In this document: piece by piece, positions 1-9,166 of the stretch
How positions within the stretch are numbered: position 1 is the stretch's first letter
How the letters are laid out: every line of letters begins with the position of its first letter
From: Bordetella avium
Lineage (GTDB): Bacteria > Pseudomonadota > Gammaproteobacteria > Burkholderiales > Burkholderiaceae_B
NCBI RefSeq assembly: GCF_034424645.1
Contig: NZ_CP139969.1
Span: 1,488,001 to 1,552,000 of the forward strand
DNA length: 64,000 nt
Direction of reading: 5' to 3'
The notes under the pieces: model-generated
Database searches by the model: none
Seen by the model: only the letters and a program-made list of their open reading frames with translations
Told to the model about the DNA's origin: nothing
Position numbers and translations under genes: made by a program

Positions 1-164
1 AAAATGGCTCGCTGCCGCTTGAACAATCCCTGGCGGCTTATCGACGCGGTGTCGAGCTCACCCGGGTCTGCCAGGACCGTCTCTCTGAGGCCGAGCAACA
101 GGTCAAGGTGCTGGAGGGCGAATTACTGCGTCCCATGCAGGCAGGCGCTCTGGACGAAGAATAA
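1..164 (+). CDS. xseB: Exodeoxyribonuclease VII small subunit, 3' end only
   Basis: The window opens inside this gene; about 53 C-terminal codons are visible in the frame that begins at base 3 and ends with TAA at 162-164. The residues ([20 protein letters not shown] followed by a short helix rich in Glu and Gln) match the second helix of the XseB hairpin, which binds XseA to make the single-strand-specific nuclease exoVII. It sits 8 bases before ispA, reproducing the common xseB-ispA-dxs gene order. The 5' end lies outside the window. Confidence 0.85.
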   Translation, partial: NGSLPLEQSLAAYRRGVELTRVCQDRLSEAEQQVKVLEGELLRPMQAGALDEE

Positions 165-172
165 ATACAGGC

Positions 173-1084
173 ATGAAGCAACCCCCTATCGCTTGCGCGG
201 ACTGGCTCCATGATCGCGCGCTACATATCGAGCAGGTTCTTGAAACCTTGATGCCTGCGGCCGACATCGCGCCTGCCCGCTTGCACGAGGCGATGCGCTA
301 TGCCGTCCTGGGCGGGGGCAAGCGCGTGCGCGCCGCCCTGGTCTATGCGGCGGGCCAGGCTTGTCCCGTCAACAGCAGTTTGTTGGCCATCGAGGCCTCA
401 ATGGATCGCGCGGCAGCTGCCGTCGAACTGATCCATGCTTACTCGCTGGTGCACGATGATCTTCCGTGCATGGATGACGACACGCTTCGGCGTGGGCGCC
501 CGACGACGCATGTGCAGTTCGACGAGGCCACAGCTATGCTGGCGGGCGATGCGCTGCAACCCTTGGCTTTCGAATTGCTGGCGGGCATGCCGATCGCGCC
601 GGCGCTCGTGGTTCAGGCTACTCAGGTCTTGGCTCGTGCGGCGGGCAGCCTGGGCATGGCGGGGGGGCAGGCCATCGATCTGCACAGCGTGGGCAAGCGG
701 CTTACTCGCGATGAGCTGCAGACCATGCACAGCATGAAAACGGGCGCCATGCTGGCTGCCAGCGTTACCTTGGGCGGGGTCGTGGCCGGTGCAAGCTCCG
801 CCGTTCGGCAGGCGCTGGACGCCTACGCGCAGGCGGTGGGATTAGCCTTCCAGGTTGTGGACGATATCCTCGATGTGACCGCCGACAGCGCCAGTCTGGG
901 CAAGACGGCGGGCAAGGACGCGGTTGAAAACAAGCCTACTTATGTCTCGCTGCTGGGCCTGGAGCCTGCGCGCGAACTGGCCGAAGAGCTGCGTCTGGCC
1001 GCGCATCAGGCGCTGGGGCCATTGGGCGATTCGGGCGCGCGGCTGGCTCAGCTGGCGGACTTTATCGTGTTGCGTGACCGTTGA
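173..1084 (+). CDS. ispA: Farnesyl diphosphate synthase (geranyltranstransferase)
   Basis: This 303-residue polyprenyl synthase condenses isopentenyl diphosphate with dimethylallyl and geranyl diphosphate to give farnesyl diphosphate, the precursor of undecaprenyl phosphate, quinones and haem O. The first aspartate-rich motif is DDLPCMDD at residues 95-102 and the second is DDILD at 230-234; the GGKRVRA basic motif is near residue 48. Length is normal for the family (about 300). The ATG at 173 follows the xseB stop by 8 bases, so the two are co-transcribed, and dxs follows 42 bases downstream, placing precursor synthesis and chain elongation in one operon. Confidence 0.95.
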   Translation: MKQPPIACADWLHDRALHIEQVLETLMPAADIAPARLHEAMRYAVLGGGKRVRAALVYAAGQACPVNSSLLAIEASMDRAAAAVELIHAYSLVHDDLPCMDDDTLRRGRPTTHVQFDEATAMLAGDALQPLAFELLAGMPIAPALVVQATQVLARAAGSLGMAGGQAIDLHSVGKRLTRDELQTMHSMKTGAMLAASVTLGGVVAGASSAVRQALDAYAQAVGLAFQVVDDILDVTADSASLGKTAGKDAVENKPTYVSLLGLEPARELAEELRLAAHQALGPLGDSGARLAQLADFIVLRDR

Positions 1085-1126
1085 TTACCCATGCGCGGTG
1101 CGCAGCCTAACTAACGTAAGTTTCAA

Positions 1127-2989
1127 ATGACGACAGAACATCTGGACCGTATCCATTCGCCGGCCGACCTGCGTAAGCTGGACAGGCGCGATCTCAAGCC
1201 TATCGCGGATGAGCTGCGGGCTTTCGTGCTCGAATCGGTCTCCAAGACGGGGGGGCACTTGTCGTCCAATCTGGGTACGGTCGAGCTTACCCTGGCGCTG
1301 CATTACGTTTTCGATACGCCCCATGACCGCATTGTCTGGGACGTCGGCCATCAAACCTATCCGCACAAAATTCTGACCGGCCGTCGTGACAGAATGGCCA
1401 CGCTGCGCCAGGAAGGCGGGATCTCCGGTTTTCCCAAGCGTAGCGAATCCGAGTACGACGATTTCGGCACAGCCCACTCGTCGACCTCTATTTCCGCCGC
1501 TTTAGGTATGGCCGTGGCATCGCGCAATGCTGGCGTGGCGCGACAGCATATCGCCGTGATCGGTGACGGAGCGATGTCCGCAGGCATGGCTTTCGAGGCC
1601 ATGAACAATGCGGGCGTCACCTCCGACATCAATCTCTTGGTCATTTTGAATGACAACGATATGTCGATCTCGCCGCCGGTCGGCGCCCTGAATCGCTATC
1701 TGGCCCGTTTGATGTCGGGCCGTTTTTACGCGGCGGCCAAGAATATGGGCAAGGCCGTCCTGCAGCATGTGCCGCCCGTGCTGGAGCTTGCCCGTCGCTT
1801 CGAGGAGCATGCCAAGGGCATGATCACCTCGGCGACGATGTTCGAAGAGTTCGGCTTCAACTACGTCGGGCCTATCGATGGCCACGATCTCGACGCCTTG
1901 ATCCCCACGCTGCAAAACCTCAAGACCTTGCAGGGTTTGCAGTTTTTGCACGTCGTGACTCGCAAGGGGCGGGGCTATAAGCTGGCTGAGGTGGATCCGG
2001 TGCTGTATCACGGTCCTGGCAAATTCGACCCTGCCGTGGGCATTCAGGCAGCCAAAACCCCGGCGAAACGCACTTTCACTCAGGTTTTCGGTGCATGGCT
2101 TTGCGACCAGGCCGAGGCCGATCCGCGACTAGTGGGCATCACGCCCGCCATGCGCGAGGGGAGTGGCCTGGTCGAGTTCGAGCAGCGTTTTCCCAAGCGT
2201 TATTTCGATGTCGGCATTGCCGAGCAGCACGCTGTCACCTTTGCGGCTGGCCTGGCTTGCGAGGGCCAGAAACCCGTGGTGGCCATCTACTCCACCTTCC
2301 TGCAACGCGGCTACGATCAGGTGGTGCATGATGTCGCGCTGCAAAATCTGGACGTCACCTTCGCGCTGGACCGCGCCGGGCTGGTGGGCGCGGACGGCGC
2401 CACCCATGCGGGCAACTATGACATCGCTTTCCTGCGTTGCGTGCCCAATATGGTCATTGCTACGCCCTCCGACGAAAACGAAACCCGTTTGTTGCTCTCA
2501 ACCTGTTACGCCTATCCGGGGCCGGCCTCGGTGCGCTATCCGCGCGGCGCGGGCTGTGGTGCCGCCGTGTCTGCCGGTCTTGATACGGTTCCCCTGGGCA
2601 AGGGCGTGGTGCGCCGCCGTGGCGCGCGCATCGCCATCATGGGTTTTGGCACCTTGGTGCCGGCGGCCCTGGCCGCTGCCGAAAAACTCGATGCCACGGT
2701 GGCTGACATGCGTTTCGTCAAACCGCTGGATGTCGAGCTGCTGCGTGAGCTGGCCGCCACTCATGAGGCCCTGGTTACGCTCGAAGATGCGGCCGTCATG
2801 GGGGGGGCGGGCAGCGCCGTGACCGAGGCGCTGAATATGGCGGGCCTGACGCTGCCGGTGCTGCAGCTCGGCTTGCCCGATGTATTCATTGATCATGGAG
2901 ACCAGGCGGCGCTGCTGGCCGGCGTGGGCCTGGATGCGGCGGGTATCGAGCGTTCGGTGCGTGAGCGCTTTTCGTCTTTGCTGGGCTGA
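1127..2989 (+). CDS. dxs: 1-deoxy-D-xylulose-5-phosphate synthase
   Basis: This 620-residue thiamine-diphosphate enzyme condenses pyruvate and glyceraldehyde 3-phosphate, the first step of the methylerythritol phosphate route to isoprenoids. The ThDP-binding motif begins GDGAMSAG at residues 146-153, and the conserved active-site His lies in GGHLSSNLG near residue 44. The transketolase-like central domain carries [17 protein letters not shown]. The start at 1127 gives the usual N-terminus ([13 protein letters not shown]). The last gene of the xseB-ispA-dxs cluster; an imperfect hairpin follows its stop. Confidence 0.96.
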   Translation: MTTEHLDRIHSPADLRKLDRRDLKPIADELRAFVLESVSKTGGHLSSNLGTVELTLALHYVFDTPHDRIVWDVGHQTYPHKILTGRRDRMATLRQEGGISGFPKRSESEYDDFGTAHSSTSISAALGMAVASRNAGVARQHIAVIGDGAMSAGMAFEAMNNAGVTSDINLLVILNDNDMSISPPVGALNRYLARLMSGRFYAAAKNMGKAVLQHVPPVLELARRFEEHAKGMITSATMFEEFGFNYVGPIDGHDLDALIPTLQNLKTLQGLQFLHVVTRKGRGYKLAEVDPVLYHGPGKFDPAVGIQAAKTPAKRTFTQVFGAWLCDQAEADPRLVGITPAMREGSGLVEFEQRFPKRYFDVGIAEQHAVTFAAGLACEGQKPVVAIYSTFLQRGYDQVVHDVALQNLDVTFALDRAGLVGADGATHAGNYDIAFLRCVPNMVIATPSDENETRLLLSTCYAYPGPASVRYPRGAGCGAAVSAGLDTVPLGKGVVRRRGARIAIMGFGTLVPAALAAAEKLDATVADMRFVKPLDVELLRELAATHEALVTLEDAAVMGGAGSAVTEALNMAGLTLPVLQLGLPDVFIDHGDQAALLAGVGLDAAGIERSVRERFSSLLG

Positions 2990-2996
2990 ATGCTTT

Positions 2997-3025
2997 CCCG
3001 GATGGAACGATCTGTCCCATCCGGG
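2997..3025 (+). terminator. Hairpin after dxs, possible weak terminator
   Basis: A perfect 9-bp inverted repeat (CCCGGATGG at 2997-3005, CCATCCGGG at 3017-3025) with an 11-base loop lies just after the dxs stop. There is no T run behind it, so it may be a processing or Rho-assisted end rather than an intrinsic terminator. Confidence 0.35.
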
Positions 3026-3138
3026 TGGCATGAGCTTAACAGGGTCTTAGCGGCCCGGTCCCACCGTTTGATAGATAATGGCTGCCCGGTTCTTAATTCC
3101 AGGGTTGGCTGTATCCCATCCTCTGATAGGTAAGCGAA

Positions 3139-3936
3139 ATGAATTCCCCGATCGATCCTGCCATCGTGATGCCCGACGTCCAGAGCTCGGCTGACACGCG
3201 TCACATCCAGATTCAGCGTGTGGGCATACGTGGCGTGCGTCATCCTATGCTGGTCGTGGCCGGCGACGGTTCTGCGCAGGCTACGGTAGCCAACTGGACC
3301 CTCACCGTCGCACTGCCGGCTGAAGAAAAGGGTACGCACATGTCCCGCTTCGTGGCGCTGCTTGAAAAGTATCGCGCGACACCGATGACCCCGGCCCTGT
3401 TTTCGCAGATGGCGCGCGAGATGCTGCCGCTGCTGCACGCCGAGCGTGGCGACCTGACTGCCGCCTTCCCTTATTTCATCAATAAGTCGGCGCCCGTGTC
3501 CGGCGTGCAAAGCCTGCTTGACTATGAAGTCATCTGGACGGCGCGCGCCGCTGGCGACGAGGTCGAGTTCGAGCTGCGTGTGCAGGTGCCCGTGACCAGC
3601 CTGTGCCCGTGTTCCAAGGCCATCTCCGAGTACGGCGCGCACAATCAGCGTTCGCACGTCACCGTGTCCGCCGTGATGGAAGGGGATGTGGCCATGGACG
3701 CCATCATCCGTCTGGTCGAAGATGAGGGCTCCTGCGAGTTGTGGGGGCTGCTCAAGCGCCCCGACGAAAAATACGTCACCGAACGCGCTTACGACAACCC
3801 CAAGTTCGTCGAGGATTTGGTGCGTGATGTCGCCGCCCGCCTGAAGGCGCATCCCTCTGTGGCGCGCTTCTGTGTCGAGGCCGAAAACTTCGAGTCCATC
3901 CACAACCATTCCGCTTACGCGGTGGTGGAAGGCTGA
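3139..3936 (+). CDS. folE2: GTP cyclohydrolase IB (FolE2 type)
   Basis: This 265-residue protein belongs to the FolE2 (COG1469) family, which converts GTP to dihydroneopterin triphosphate, the first step of tetrahydrofolate synthesis. The family signature GTHMSRF is at residues 65-71 and the metal/active-site cysteines are in SLCPCSK (Cys156, Cys158). The C-terminal half carries [11 protein letters not shown] and a conserved glutamate-rich stretch. FolE2 enzymes can work with metals other than zinc. It stands alone between dxs and the rpsF operon and is closed by a strong terminator. Confidence 0.93.
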   Translation: MNSPIDPAIVMPDVQSSADTRHIQIQRVGIRGVRHPMLVVAGDGSAQATVANWTLTVALPAEEKGTHMSRFVALLEKYRATPMTPALFSQMAREMLPLLHAERGDLTAAFPYFINKSAPVSGVQSLLDYEVIWTARAAGDEVEFELRVQVPVTSLCPCSKAISEYGAHNQRSHVTVSAVMEGDVAMDAIIRLVEDEGSCELWGLLKRPDEKYVTERAYDNPKFVEDLVRDVAARLKAHPSVARFCVEAENFESIHNHSAYAVVEG

Positions 3937-3956
3937 GCGTTCTGATTGCTAGCGAG

Positions 3957-3987
3957 ACGGCCGCAGCACCTGCTGCGGCCGTTTTAT
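3957..3987 (+). terminator. Intrinsic terminator after folE2
   Basis: A 12-bp perfect stem (ACGGCCGCAGCA at 3957-3968, TGCTGCGGCCGT at 3971-3982) is followed by a short T-rich tail (TTTTATTT). Confidence 0.85.
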
Positions 3988-4043
3988 TTGGCGTCTTGCT
4001 GGCGCCGTCTATGTGCTCAGCTTGAGCGCTGCTGTCGCAAAAC

Positions 4044-4072
4044 TTGCATATATCAGCTCCTTGGGCGATAAT
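4044..4072 (+). promoter_or_regulatory. Sigma-70-type promoter of the rpsF operon
   Basis: TTGCAT at 4044-4049 and GATAAT at 4067-4072 are separated by 17 bases, a good match to the housekeeping consensus. It lies about 95 bases upstream of the rpsF start, leaving a leader of roughly 90 bases. I did not recognise a clear S6:S18-binding RNA motif in that leader. Confidence 0.6.
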
Positions 4073-4167
4073 CGAGGGCTTTCTTGCTCGCTCCATTTCG
4101 ATGGCGGGCTGACCCTTCGCGTAGGTTTTACATGTTCCTCGCGCAAGACATCCACAAGGAGTAATAC

Positions 4168-4542
4168 ATGCGTCACTACGAAGTAGTGTTTATTGTTCAC
4201 CCCGACCAAAGCGAGCAGGTGCCCGCCATGGTCGAGCGCTACCAATCGCTTGTCACCGGTCAAAACGGTGCGGTGCATCGCCTGGAAGACTGGGGCCGCC
4301 GTCAACTGGCCTACCCGATCCAGAAGCTGGTCAAGGCGCACTATGTTTGCATGAACATCGAGTGCAACCAGGCCACCCTGGACGAACTCGAACATTCCTT
4401 CCGCTACAACGACGCCGTGCTGCGCCACTTGGTCATCAAGACCAAGAAGGCCCCGGTCGGCGCTTCGATCATGATGAAGTCGGTCGAGCGTGAAGAAGCC
4501 CGCAAGGCGTCGGCTGAAGCCGCTGCCGTGCAGGCCGAGTAA
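4168..4542 (+). CDS. rpsF: 30S ribosomal protein S6
   Basis: The 124-residue product has the S6 fold signature [18 protein letters not shown] at its N-terminus and the conserved GRRQLAYPI stretch near residue 48. S6 pairs with S18 on the platform of the 30S subunit. A strong Shine-Dalgarno (AAGGAG) precedes the ATG at 4168. First gene of rpsF-priB-rpsR-rplI. The tail is rich in Ala and Glu ([16 protein letters not shown]), as often seen in beta-proteobacterial S6. Confidence 0.97.
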   Translation: MRHYEVVFIVHPDQSEQVPAMVERYQSLVTGQNGAVHRLEDWGRRQLAYPIQKLVKAHYVCMNIECNQATLDELEHSFRYNDAVLRHLVIKTKKAPVGASIMMKSVEREEARKASAEAAAVQAE

Positions 4543-4594
4543 GTAGAAACGGTTCAGACACGGCAGCTGCCGTTATCGCGCAAATCATTCTGGC

Positions 4595-4918
4595 ATGAAT
4601 CAACTGCACCTCAGCGTCCGCGTTCTTGAATGCGAACCGCTGCGGCACACTCCGGCAGGAGTGGCGGCCTTGGAAATGCTCCTTGGCCATGGGTCCGAAG
4701 TCATCGAGGCGGGGCATCCCCGCCGCGTAGAACTGACGATCACTGCGGTTGCGCTGGGCGATCTGGCGCAGATGCTGGCGGGTGTTGCGCTGGGTACCGA
4801 GATGCAGGTGGAGGGCTTTCTGGCTCCGGCCCGCAAAGACTCGGTAAAGCTGAAGCTGCATTTGCAGCGTGCCCGGAAAACGGGCGGCAGCACCGGCAGC
4901 GATCCCGTCCTTGCCTGA
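4595..4918 (+). CDS. priB: Primosomal replication protein N
   Basis: This 107-residue OB-fold protein matches PriB ([20 protein letters not shown] at the N-terminus, HPRRVELTI near residue 46). PriB binds single-stranded DNA and stabilises PriA-DnaT-DnaC/DnaB loading during replication restart. Its position between rpsF and rpsR is the classic one, and dnaB lies 1.8 kb downstream. The C-terminal run of Gly and Ser after KLHLQRA is longer than in E. coli. Confidence 0.9.
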   Translation: MNQLHLSVRVLECEPLRHTPAGVAALEMLLGHGSEVIEAGHPRRVELTITAVALGDLAQMLAGVALGTEMQVEGFLAPARKDSVKLKLHLQRARKTGGSTGSDPVLA

Positions 4919-5010
4919 GGACGCAAGCGCTGCTCTGATCCAAGCACAGATTTCGGCGGCAGGTTCATGGATGACATGGATCGGTCCCACACAACATAGA
5001 GGCACATATC

Positions 5011-5283
5011 ATGGCTTTCTTCGGAAAACGCAAAGAAAAACGCAAGTTTACGCAGCAGAACCCGCTGTTCAAGCGCCGCAAGTTCTGCCGCTTCACCGCC
5101 GCCGGCGTTGAAGAGATCGACTACAAGGATCTCGACACCCTGCGCGATTTCGTGCAAGAAAACGGCAAGATCATTCCGGCTCGTTTGACCGGCACCCGGG
5201 CAATCTACCAGCGTCAGCTGGACTCCGCCATCAAGCGCGCGCGCTTCCTGGCTCTGCTGCCCTACACCGACAACCACAACTAA
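5011..5283 (+). CDS. rpsR: 30S ribosomal protein S18
   Basis: The 90-residue protein carries the S18 core ([21 protein letters not shown], then [11 protein letters not shown] and [20 protein letters not shown]). S18 heterodimerises with S6. It is preceded by 92 bases of non-coding sequence after priB and is 14 bases from rplI. The N-terminus [13 protein letters not shown] is the usual beta-proteobacterial form. Confidence 0.97.
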   Translation: MAFFGKRKEKRKFTQQNPLFKRRKFCRFTAAGVEEIDYKDLDTLRDFVQENGKIIPARLTGTRAIYQRQLDSAIKRARFLALLPYTDNHN

Positions 5284-5297
5284 TCCGGGGCAACGTC

Positions 5298-5753
5298 ATG
5301 CAAGTTATCCTGCTCGAAAAAGTTTCCAACCTGGGCAACCTCGGTGAAGTCGTTCGTGTGCGTGATGGTTACGCCCGCAACTTCCTGATCCCCCAGAAAA
5401 AGGCCCGCCGCGCGACCGACGCCGCGCTGAAGGAATTCGAAGCCCGCCGTGTCGAACTGGAAAAGATCCAGGCCGAGAAGCTGGCCGCTGCCCAAGCTCT
5501 GGGCGAGCGCCTGAATGGCTATCAGCTGAAGGTCGCCCAGAAGGCGGGTGTCGATGGCCGTCTGTTCGGCTCGGTCACTAACGCTGACATCGCCGAAGGC
5601 CTGCGTACCGCCGGTTTCGAAGGTGTCGAGAAGTCGCAGGTTCGCCTGCCGAACGGCCAGCTCAAGACGGTTGGCGAGTTCCCGATTCAAGTTGGCCTGC
5701 ACGCTGACGTGCTGGTTGATGTGACGGTGCTCGTTGAAGGCGAAATGAACTAA
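5298..5753 (+). CDS. rplI: 50S ribosomal protein L9
   Basis: The 151-residue L9 has the N-terminal domain [19 protein letters not shown] with GYARNFLIP, the long connecting helix, and the C-terminal rRNA-binding domain with [16 protein letters not shown]. Length and architecture are normal. It closes the ribosomal operon and is followed by an intrinsic terminator. Confidence 0.97.
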   Translation: MQVILLEKVSNLGNLGEVVRVRDGYARNFLIPQKKARRATDAALKEFEARRVELEKIQAEKLAAAQALGERLNGYQLKVAQKAGVDGRLFGSVTNADIAEGLRTAGFEGVEKSQVRLPNGQLKTVGEFPIQVGLHADVLVDVTVLVEGEMN

Positions 5754-5773
5754 CCGGTTCAAGCCGCTACATG

Positions 5774-5804
5774 AAAAAAGCCGGCCTGCTGTGCCGGCTT
5801 TTTT
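5774..5804 (+). terminator. Intrinsic terminator after rplI
   Basis: AAAAAAGCCGGC (5774-5785) and GCCGGCTTTTTT (5793-5804) form a perfect hairpin with a T6 tail; symmetrical, so it could act in both directions. Confidence 0.92.
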
Positions 5805-5865
5805 CTTTAAGATTCGGCCTGGTTTGCGCCTAGATGCGCACCGAAAATAGATACCGAGGGATTGC

Positions 5866-6699
5866 GTGACACAAACGCCGTTACATCACAAAGCGCCGCC
5901 TGGCTTGAGGGCATGGCTGGACAGCCCCGAGGCGGCGGCGGTGAAATCGGTGAAAGAGGTCGTCATAGGCGGCGAGCACTGCGTCATCAAGCGTCGTGAG
6001 CCCGGTCTCGGACGCGGCATCAGTTATGTGCTGCGCTATCTGCGCGCCTTGCTGCTTGCCCTGGCTTGCAAAATATCTCTGGGCGAGTTTCCCCGTCCCG
6101 GTATTTTGCTGCGTAATGGTCTGGCCTATGAAGCGGAGCGTCTGCGCCATTTGCTGCAGGCGGGTTGCCGTGTTCCCGAGGTGTGGTGGCAGCAGCCCGG
6201 TTTGCTGGTGCTGGAGCATGTCGGTGATGATTTGCCGTATTTTCTGCGTCGCGTCGATACAGCCGAACGTCTGGATCTGATCCGCAGGCTGGCCGAAGAC
6301 TTGGCCCGCTTCCATCAGCGGGGTTTATGGCATGGCGGGGCGCAGGTGCGCAATGTCACGCTGCGCGAAGGCTGCTTGTGGCGTATCGATTTCGAAGAAA
6401 ACATCGGCGCCGCCTTGTCCTTGCCATTGACACAGGCCTACGATGTCTTTCAAACCATTAGTTCGATTGTCGCTTTGCGCAAGATACCGCGCGAAGAGGT
6501 GCCGGTCATAGGTAAACTGATCCTAGACGTGTATTTCGAGATCAACCCGGACCCGGCTGTGCGCGCTGCTCTGCGACGTCTGGCGCGTGTGGTTTGTGGT
6601 TTGGCGCGGGTCTTGAATCCCCTGGCCGGCAAACTGCCGTGGCGCGATGTGCGCACTTTTTTCCAGGTGGCCGATATTCTGAGGTTAGTACAGCAATGA
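5866..6699 (+). CDS. Kinase-fold protein of the LPS-kinase/BUD32-like group
   Basis: The 277-residue protein starts with GTG at 5866. It has features of the atypical lipopolysaccharide-kinase/BUD32-like fold: a lysine strand (EHCVIKRREPG, residues about 39-49), a glutamate region in YEAERLRHLLQAG, a catalytic-loop-like segment WHGGAQVRN near residue 158 and a metal-site-like IDFEEN near residue 174. The loop reads HGG where active relatives usually have HGD, so catalysis is uncertain. It overlaps dnaB by 3 bases (ATG inside its TGA), so the two are translationally coupled. The substrate is unknown; a cell-envelope sugar or a protein are both possible. Confidence 0.6.
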   Translation: MTQTPLHHKAPPGLRAWLDSPEAAAVKSVKEVVIGGEHCVIKRREPGLGRGISYVLRYLRALLLALACKISLGEFPRPGILLRNGLAYEAERLRHLLQAGCRVPEVWWQQPGLLVLEHVGDDLPYFLRRVDTAERLDLIRRLAEDLARFHQRGLWHGGAQVRNVTLREGCLWRIDFEENIGAALSLPLTQAYDVFQTISSIVALRKIPREEVPVIGKLILDVYFEINPDPAVRAALRRLARVVCGLARVLNPLAGKLPWRDVRTFFQVADILRLVQQ

Positions 6700-8069
6700 A
6701 TACTCCTGCCGACTCCCAGCTCGAATACCTGCGCGTACCGCCGCATTCCATCGAGGCCGAGCAATCTGTGCTAGGCGGCCTGCTGCTGGATAATGCCGCC
6801 TGGGACCGCATTGCCGACGTGCTGGGCGAAGAGGACTTCTATCGCCATGACCACCGTATTATCTGGCAGCATATCGCCCGCCTGATTGGTTTGGCGCGTC
6901 CGGCGGACGTGATCACGGTCAACGAGTCTTTGGTCAGCGCTGGCAAGTCCGAAGAAGTGGGGGGGCTGGCCTATCTGAATGCGCTGGCGCACAACACACC
7001 GTCAGCGGCGAATATCCGGCGTTACGCTGAAATCGTGGCCGAGCGCGCCACCCTGCGCAAGCTGGTGACGATCGCTGACGAAATTTCGGCCGCTGCCCTG
7101 AACCCGCAGGGCAAGGAAGCGCGACAGCTGCTCGACGAGGCGGAGTCCAAAGTATTCAAGATCGCCCAGGAAGGCGCCCGCGGGTCGGGGGGCTTTCAGG
7201 AGATTCAGCCGCTGCTCACCCAGGTGGTCGAACGCATCGACGAGCTTTATCACCGCGAATCGGAATCCGATGTGACGGGGGTGCCCACGGGTTTCACCGA
7301 CCTCGACAAGATGACCTCCGGGCTGCAGCCGGGCGATCTGGTCATCGTGGCCGGCCGGCCCTCGATGGGTAAAACCTCGTTCTCGATGAACATCGGTGAG
7401 CATGTGGCCATCGAGCAGGGCCTGCCTGTGGCGGTGTTTTCGATGGAAATGGGCGCGGTGCAGCTTGCCATGCGTATGCTGGGTTCGGTGGGGATGTTGG
7501 ATCAGCATCGCATGCGCACGGGAAAACTGATTGCCGAGGACTGGCCGCGTGTGACGCATGCCGTGCAGCTCATGCAGGAGGCTCAGGTCTATATCGACGA
7601 GACCCCGGCGTTGTCTGCGATGGAGGTCCGCGCCCGGGCTCGGCGCTTGGCGCGGCAGTGCGGGCAGCTTGGCCTGATCATCATCGACTATATTCAGTTG
7701 ATGTCGGCCAGTTCGGCGGGCGAGAACCGCGCCACCGAAGTGTCGGAAATCAGCCGTTCGCTCAAGGGGCTCGCCAAAGAGTTGAATTGCCCGCTGATTG
7801 CCTTGTCTCAGCTCAACCGCAGTCTGGAGCAGCGTCCCAACAAGCGTCCTGTGATGAGCGATTTGCGCGAGTCGGGCGCTATCGAACAGGACGCCGACGT
7901 CATTCTCTTCATCTATCGCGACGAAGTCTACAACCCCGATTCCCCTGACAAGGGTACGGCCGAGATCATTATCGGTAAGCAGCGTAACGGCCCTATCGGT
8001 ACGGTGCGCCTGACTTTCCAGGGCATGAGCACGCGTTTTCTCAACTTCACGTCCGCGCCGCAGTACTGA
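6696..8069 (+). CDS. dnaB: Replicative DNA helicase
   Basis: This 457-residue hexameric helicase unwinds DNA at the fork and interacts with DnaG primase. The N-terminal domain (PPHSIEAEQSVLGGLLLDN) is followed by the RecA-like domain with Walker A GRPSMGKTS at residues 220-228, Walker B LIIIDYIQLM, and the C-terminal arginine finger region FIYRDEVYN. I chose the ATG at 6696, which overlaps the preceding stop, over an in-frame upstream start at 6594 that would add 34 residues inside the kinase-like gene. A terminator follows directly. Confidence 0.97.
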   Translation: MNTPADSQLEYLRVPPHSIEAEQSVLGGLLLDNAAWDRIADVLGEEDFYRHDHRIIWQHIARLIGLARPADVITVNESLVSAGKSEEVGGLAYLNALAHNTPSAANIRRYAEIVAERATLRKLVTIADEISAAALNPQGKEARQLLDEAESKVFKIAQEGARGSGGFQEIQPLLTQVVERIDELYHRESESDVTGVPTGFTDLDKMTSGLQPGDLVIVAGRPSMGKTSFSMNIGEHVAIEQGLPVAVFSMEMGAVQLAMRMLGSVGMLDQHRMRTGKLIAEDWPRVTHAVQLMQEAQVYIDETPALSAMEVRARARRLARQCGQLGLIIIDYIQLMSASSAGENRATEVSEISRSLKGLAKELNCPLIALSQLNRSLEQRPNKRPVMSDLRESGAIEQDADVILFIYRDEVYNPDSPDKGTAEIIIGKQRNGPIGTVRLTFQGMSTRFLNFTSAPQY

Positions 8070-8079
8070 GCGTTACCTC

Positions 8080-8107
8080 AAAAAACCCAGGCCTAGCCTG
8101 GGTTTTT
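8080..8107 (+). terminator. Terminator between dnaB and the YfeH-like gene
   Basis: AAAAACCCAGGC and GCCTGGGTTTTT form a perfect stem around 8081-8107 with A and T tracts on both sides, so it can serve both convergent genes. Confidence 0.88.
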
Positions 8108-8123
8108 CGTTTGCAGCAGAACT

Positions 8124-9080
8124 TTACTCGGGCCGACGCGCATAACGCGCGGCCAGCACGGCGCAAACCATCAATTGGATCTGGTGAAAGAGCATCAGGG
8201 GTAGCACGATGGCCCCGACTGCCTGGCCTGCGAAGATCACCTGGGCCATCGGGATGCCGCTGGCCAGGCTCTTCTTGGAGCCGCAGAACAGCAGCGTGAT
8301 GCGGTCTTCGACATCAAACTTGAACACTTTGCCCAGCAGTTGTGAGCCGCCAAGCGCCAGCGCCAGAATCAGTATGCAGGCGCACAAGAGGCCCACCAGC
8401 GCCGGGATGGGCGTGTTGTGCCACAGACCTTCGTTGACAGCCTCGGAGAACGCGGTATAGACCACGAGCAGGATCGAGCCCTGGTCCACCCATTTCAGGA
8501 GCGCCTTGCGGCGATGCACCCAGGCGCCAATCCAGGGCCGCAGCACCTGACCGAGTACGAAGGGCAGCAGCAATTGCAGCATGATCTTGCCCACGGCATC
8601 AAAGGAAATGGGCGCCGCTGCAGTGCTGACCACGACAATCCCCACCAGCAAAGGCGTAATGAAAATACCCAGCAGGCTGGATGCCGAGGCGCTGCACACT
8701 GCGGCGGGTACGTTGCCGCGCGCCATCGAGGTGAAGGCGATCGAGGATTGCACGGTGGCCGGCAGGCAGCACAGGAAGAGGATGCCCAGATAGAGTTCGG
8801 GCGTGACCAGCGGCTCCAGCACCGGCCGCAGAATCAAACCCAGAATCGGGAACATGATGAAGGTGGCCGAAAAAATGGTCAGGTGCAAACGCCAATGAGT
8901 GATGCCGGCCACGATGGCGTCGCGCGACAAACGCGCACCATGCAGAAAGAATAAGAGCGCGATCGCGATATTCGTGATCCATTCGAAAGTCTGCATGCCC
9001 TGCCCATGGGCAGGCAGCAGACTTGCGATGATGACGGTTGTGATCAGCAACAGGGTAAAGCGATCAGGCAGAAAACGCAT
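8124..9080 (-). CDS. SBF-like transporter (YfeH family)
   Basis: The 318-residue membrane protein begins MRFLPDRFTLLLITTVIIA and has about ten hydrophobic segments. The block FFLHGARLSRDAIVAGITHWR and the paired loop FCGSKKSLASGIPMAQVIF are hallmarks of the SBF-like/YfeH branch of the bile acid:sodium symporter fold. Its substrate is not known for this branch. It stands alone on the minus strand, convergent with dnaB, and is 86 bases from pdxA. Confidence 0.82.
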   Translation of the reverse strand: MRFLPDRFTLLLITTVIIASLLPAHGQGMQTFEWITNIAIALLFFLHGARLSRDAIVAGITHWRLHLTIFSATFIMFPILGLILRPVLEPLVTPELYLGILFLCCLPATVQSSIAFTSMARGNVPAAVCSASASSLLGIFITPLLVGIVVVSTAAAPISFDAVGKIMLQLLLPFVLGQVLRPWIGAWVHRRKALLKWVDQGSILLVVYTAFSEAVNEGLWHNTPIPALVGLLCACILILALALGGSQLLGKVFKFDVEDRITLLFCGSKKSLASGIPMAQVIFAGQAVGAIVLPLMLFHQIQLMVCAVLAARYARRPE

Positions 9081-9166
9081 GGTGTTGGAGAGAGTGGGAA
9101 ACGAAAGGCGGGCTTATTGTAGTCGGACTAAATCGCTGTTTTCGGCGAGGTTTGGTCAGTGAAATG

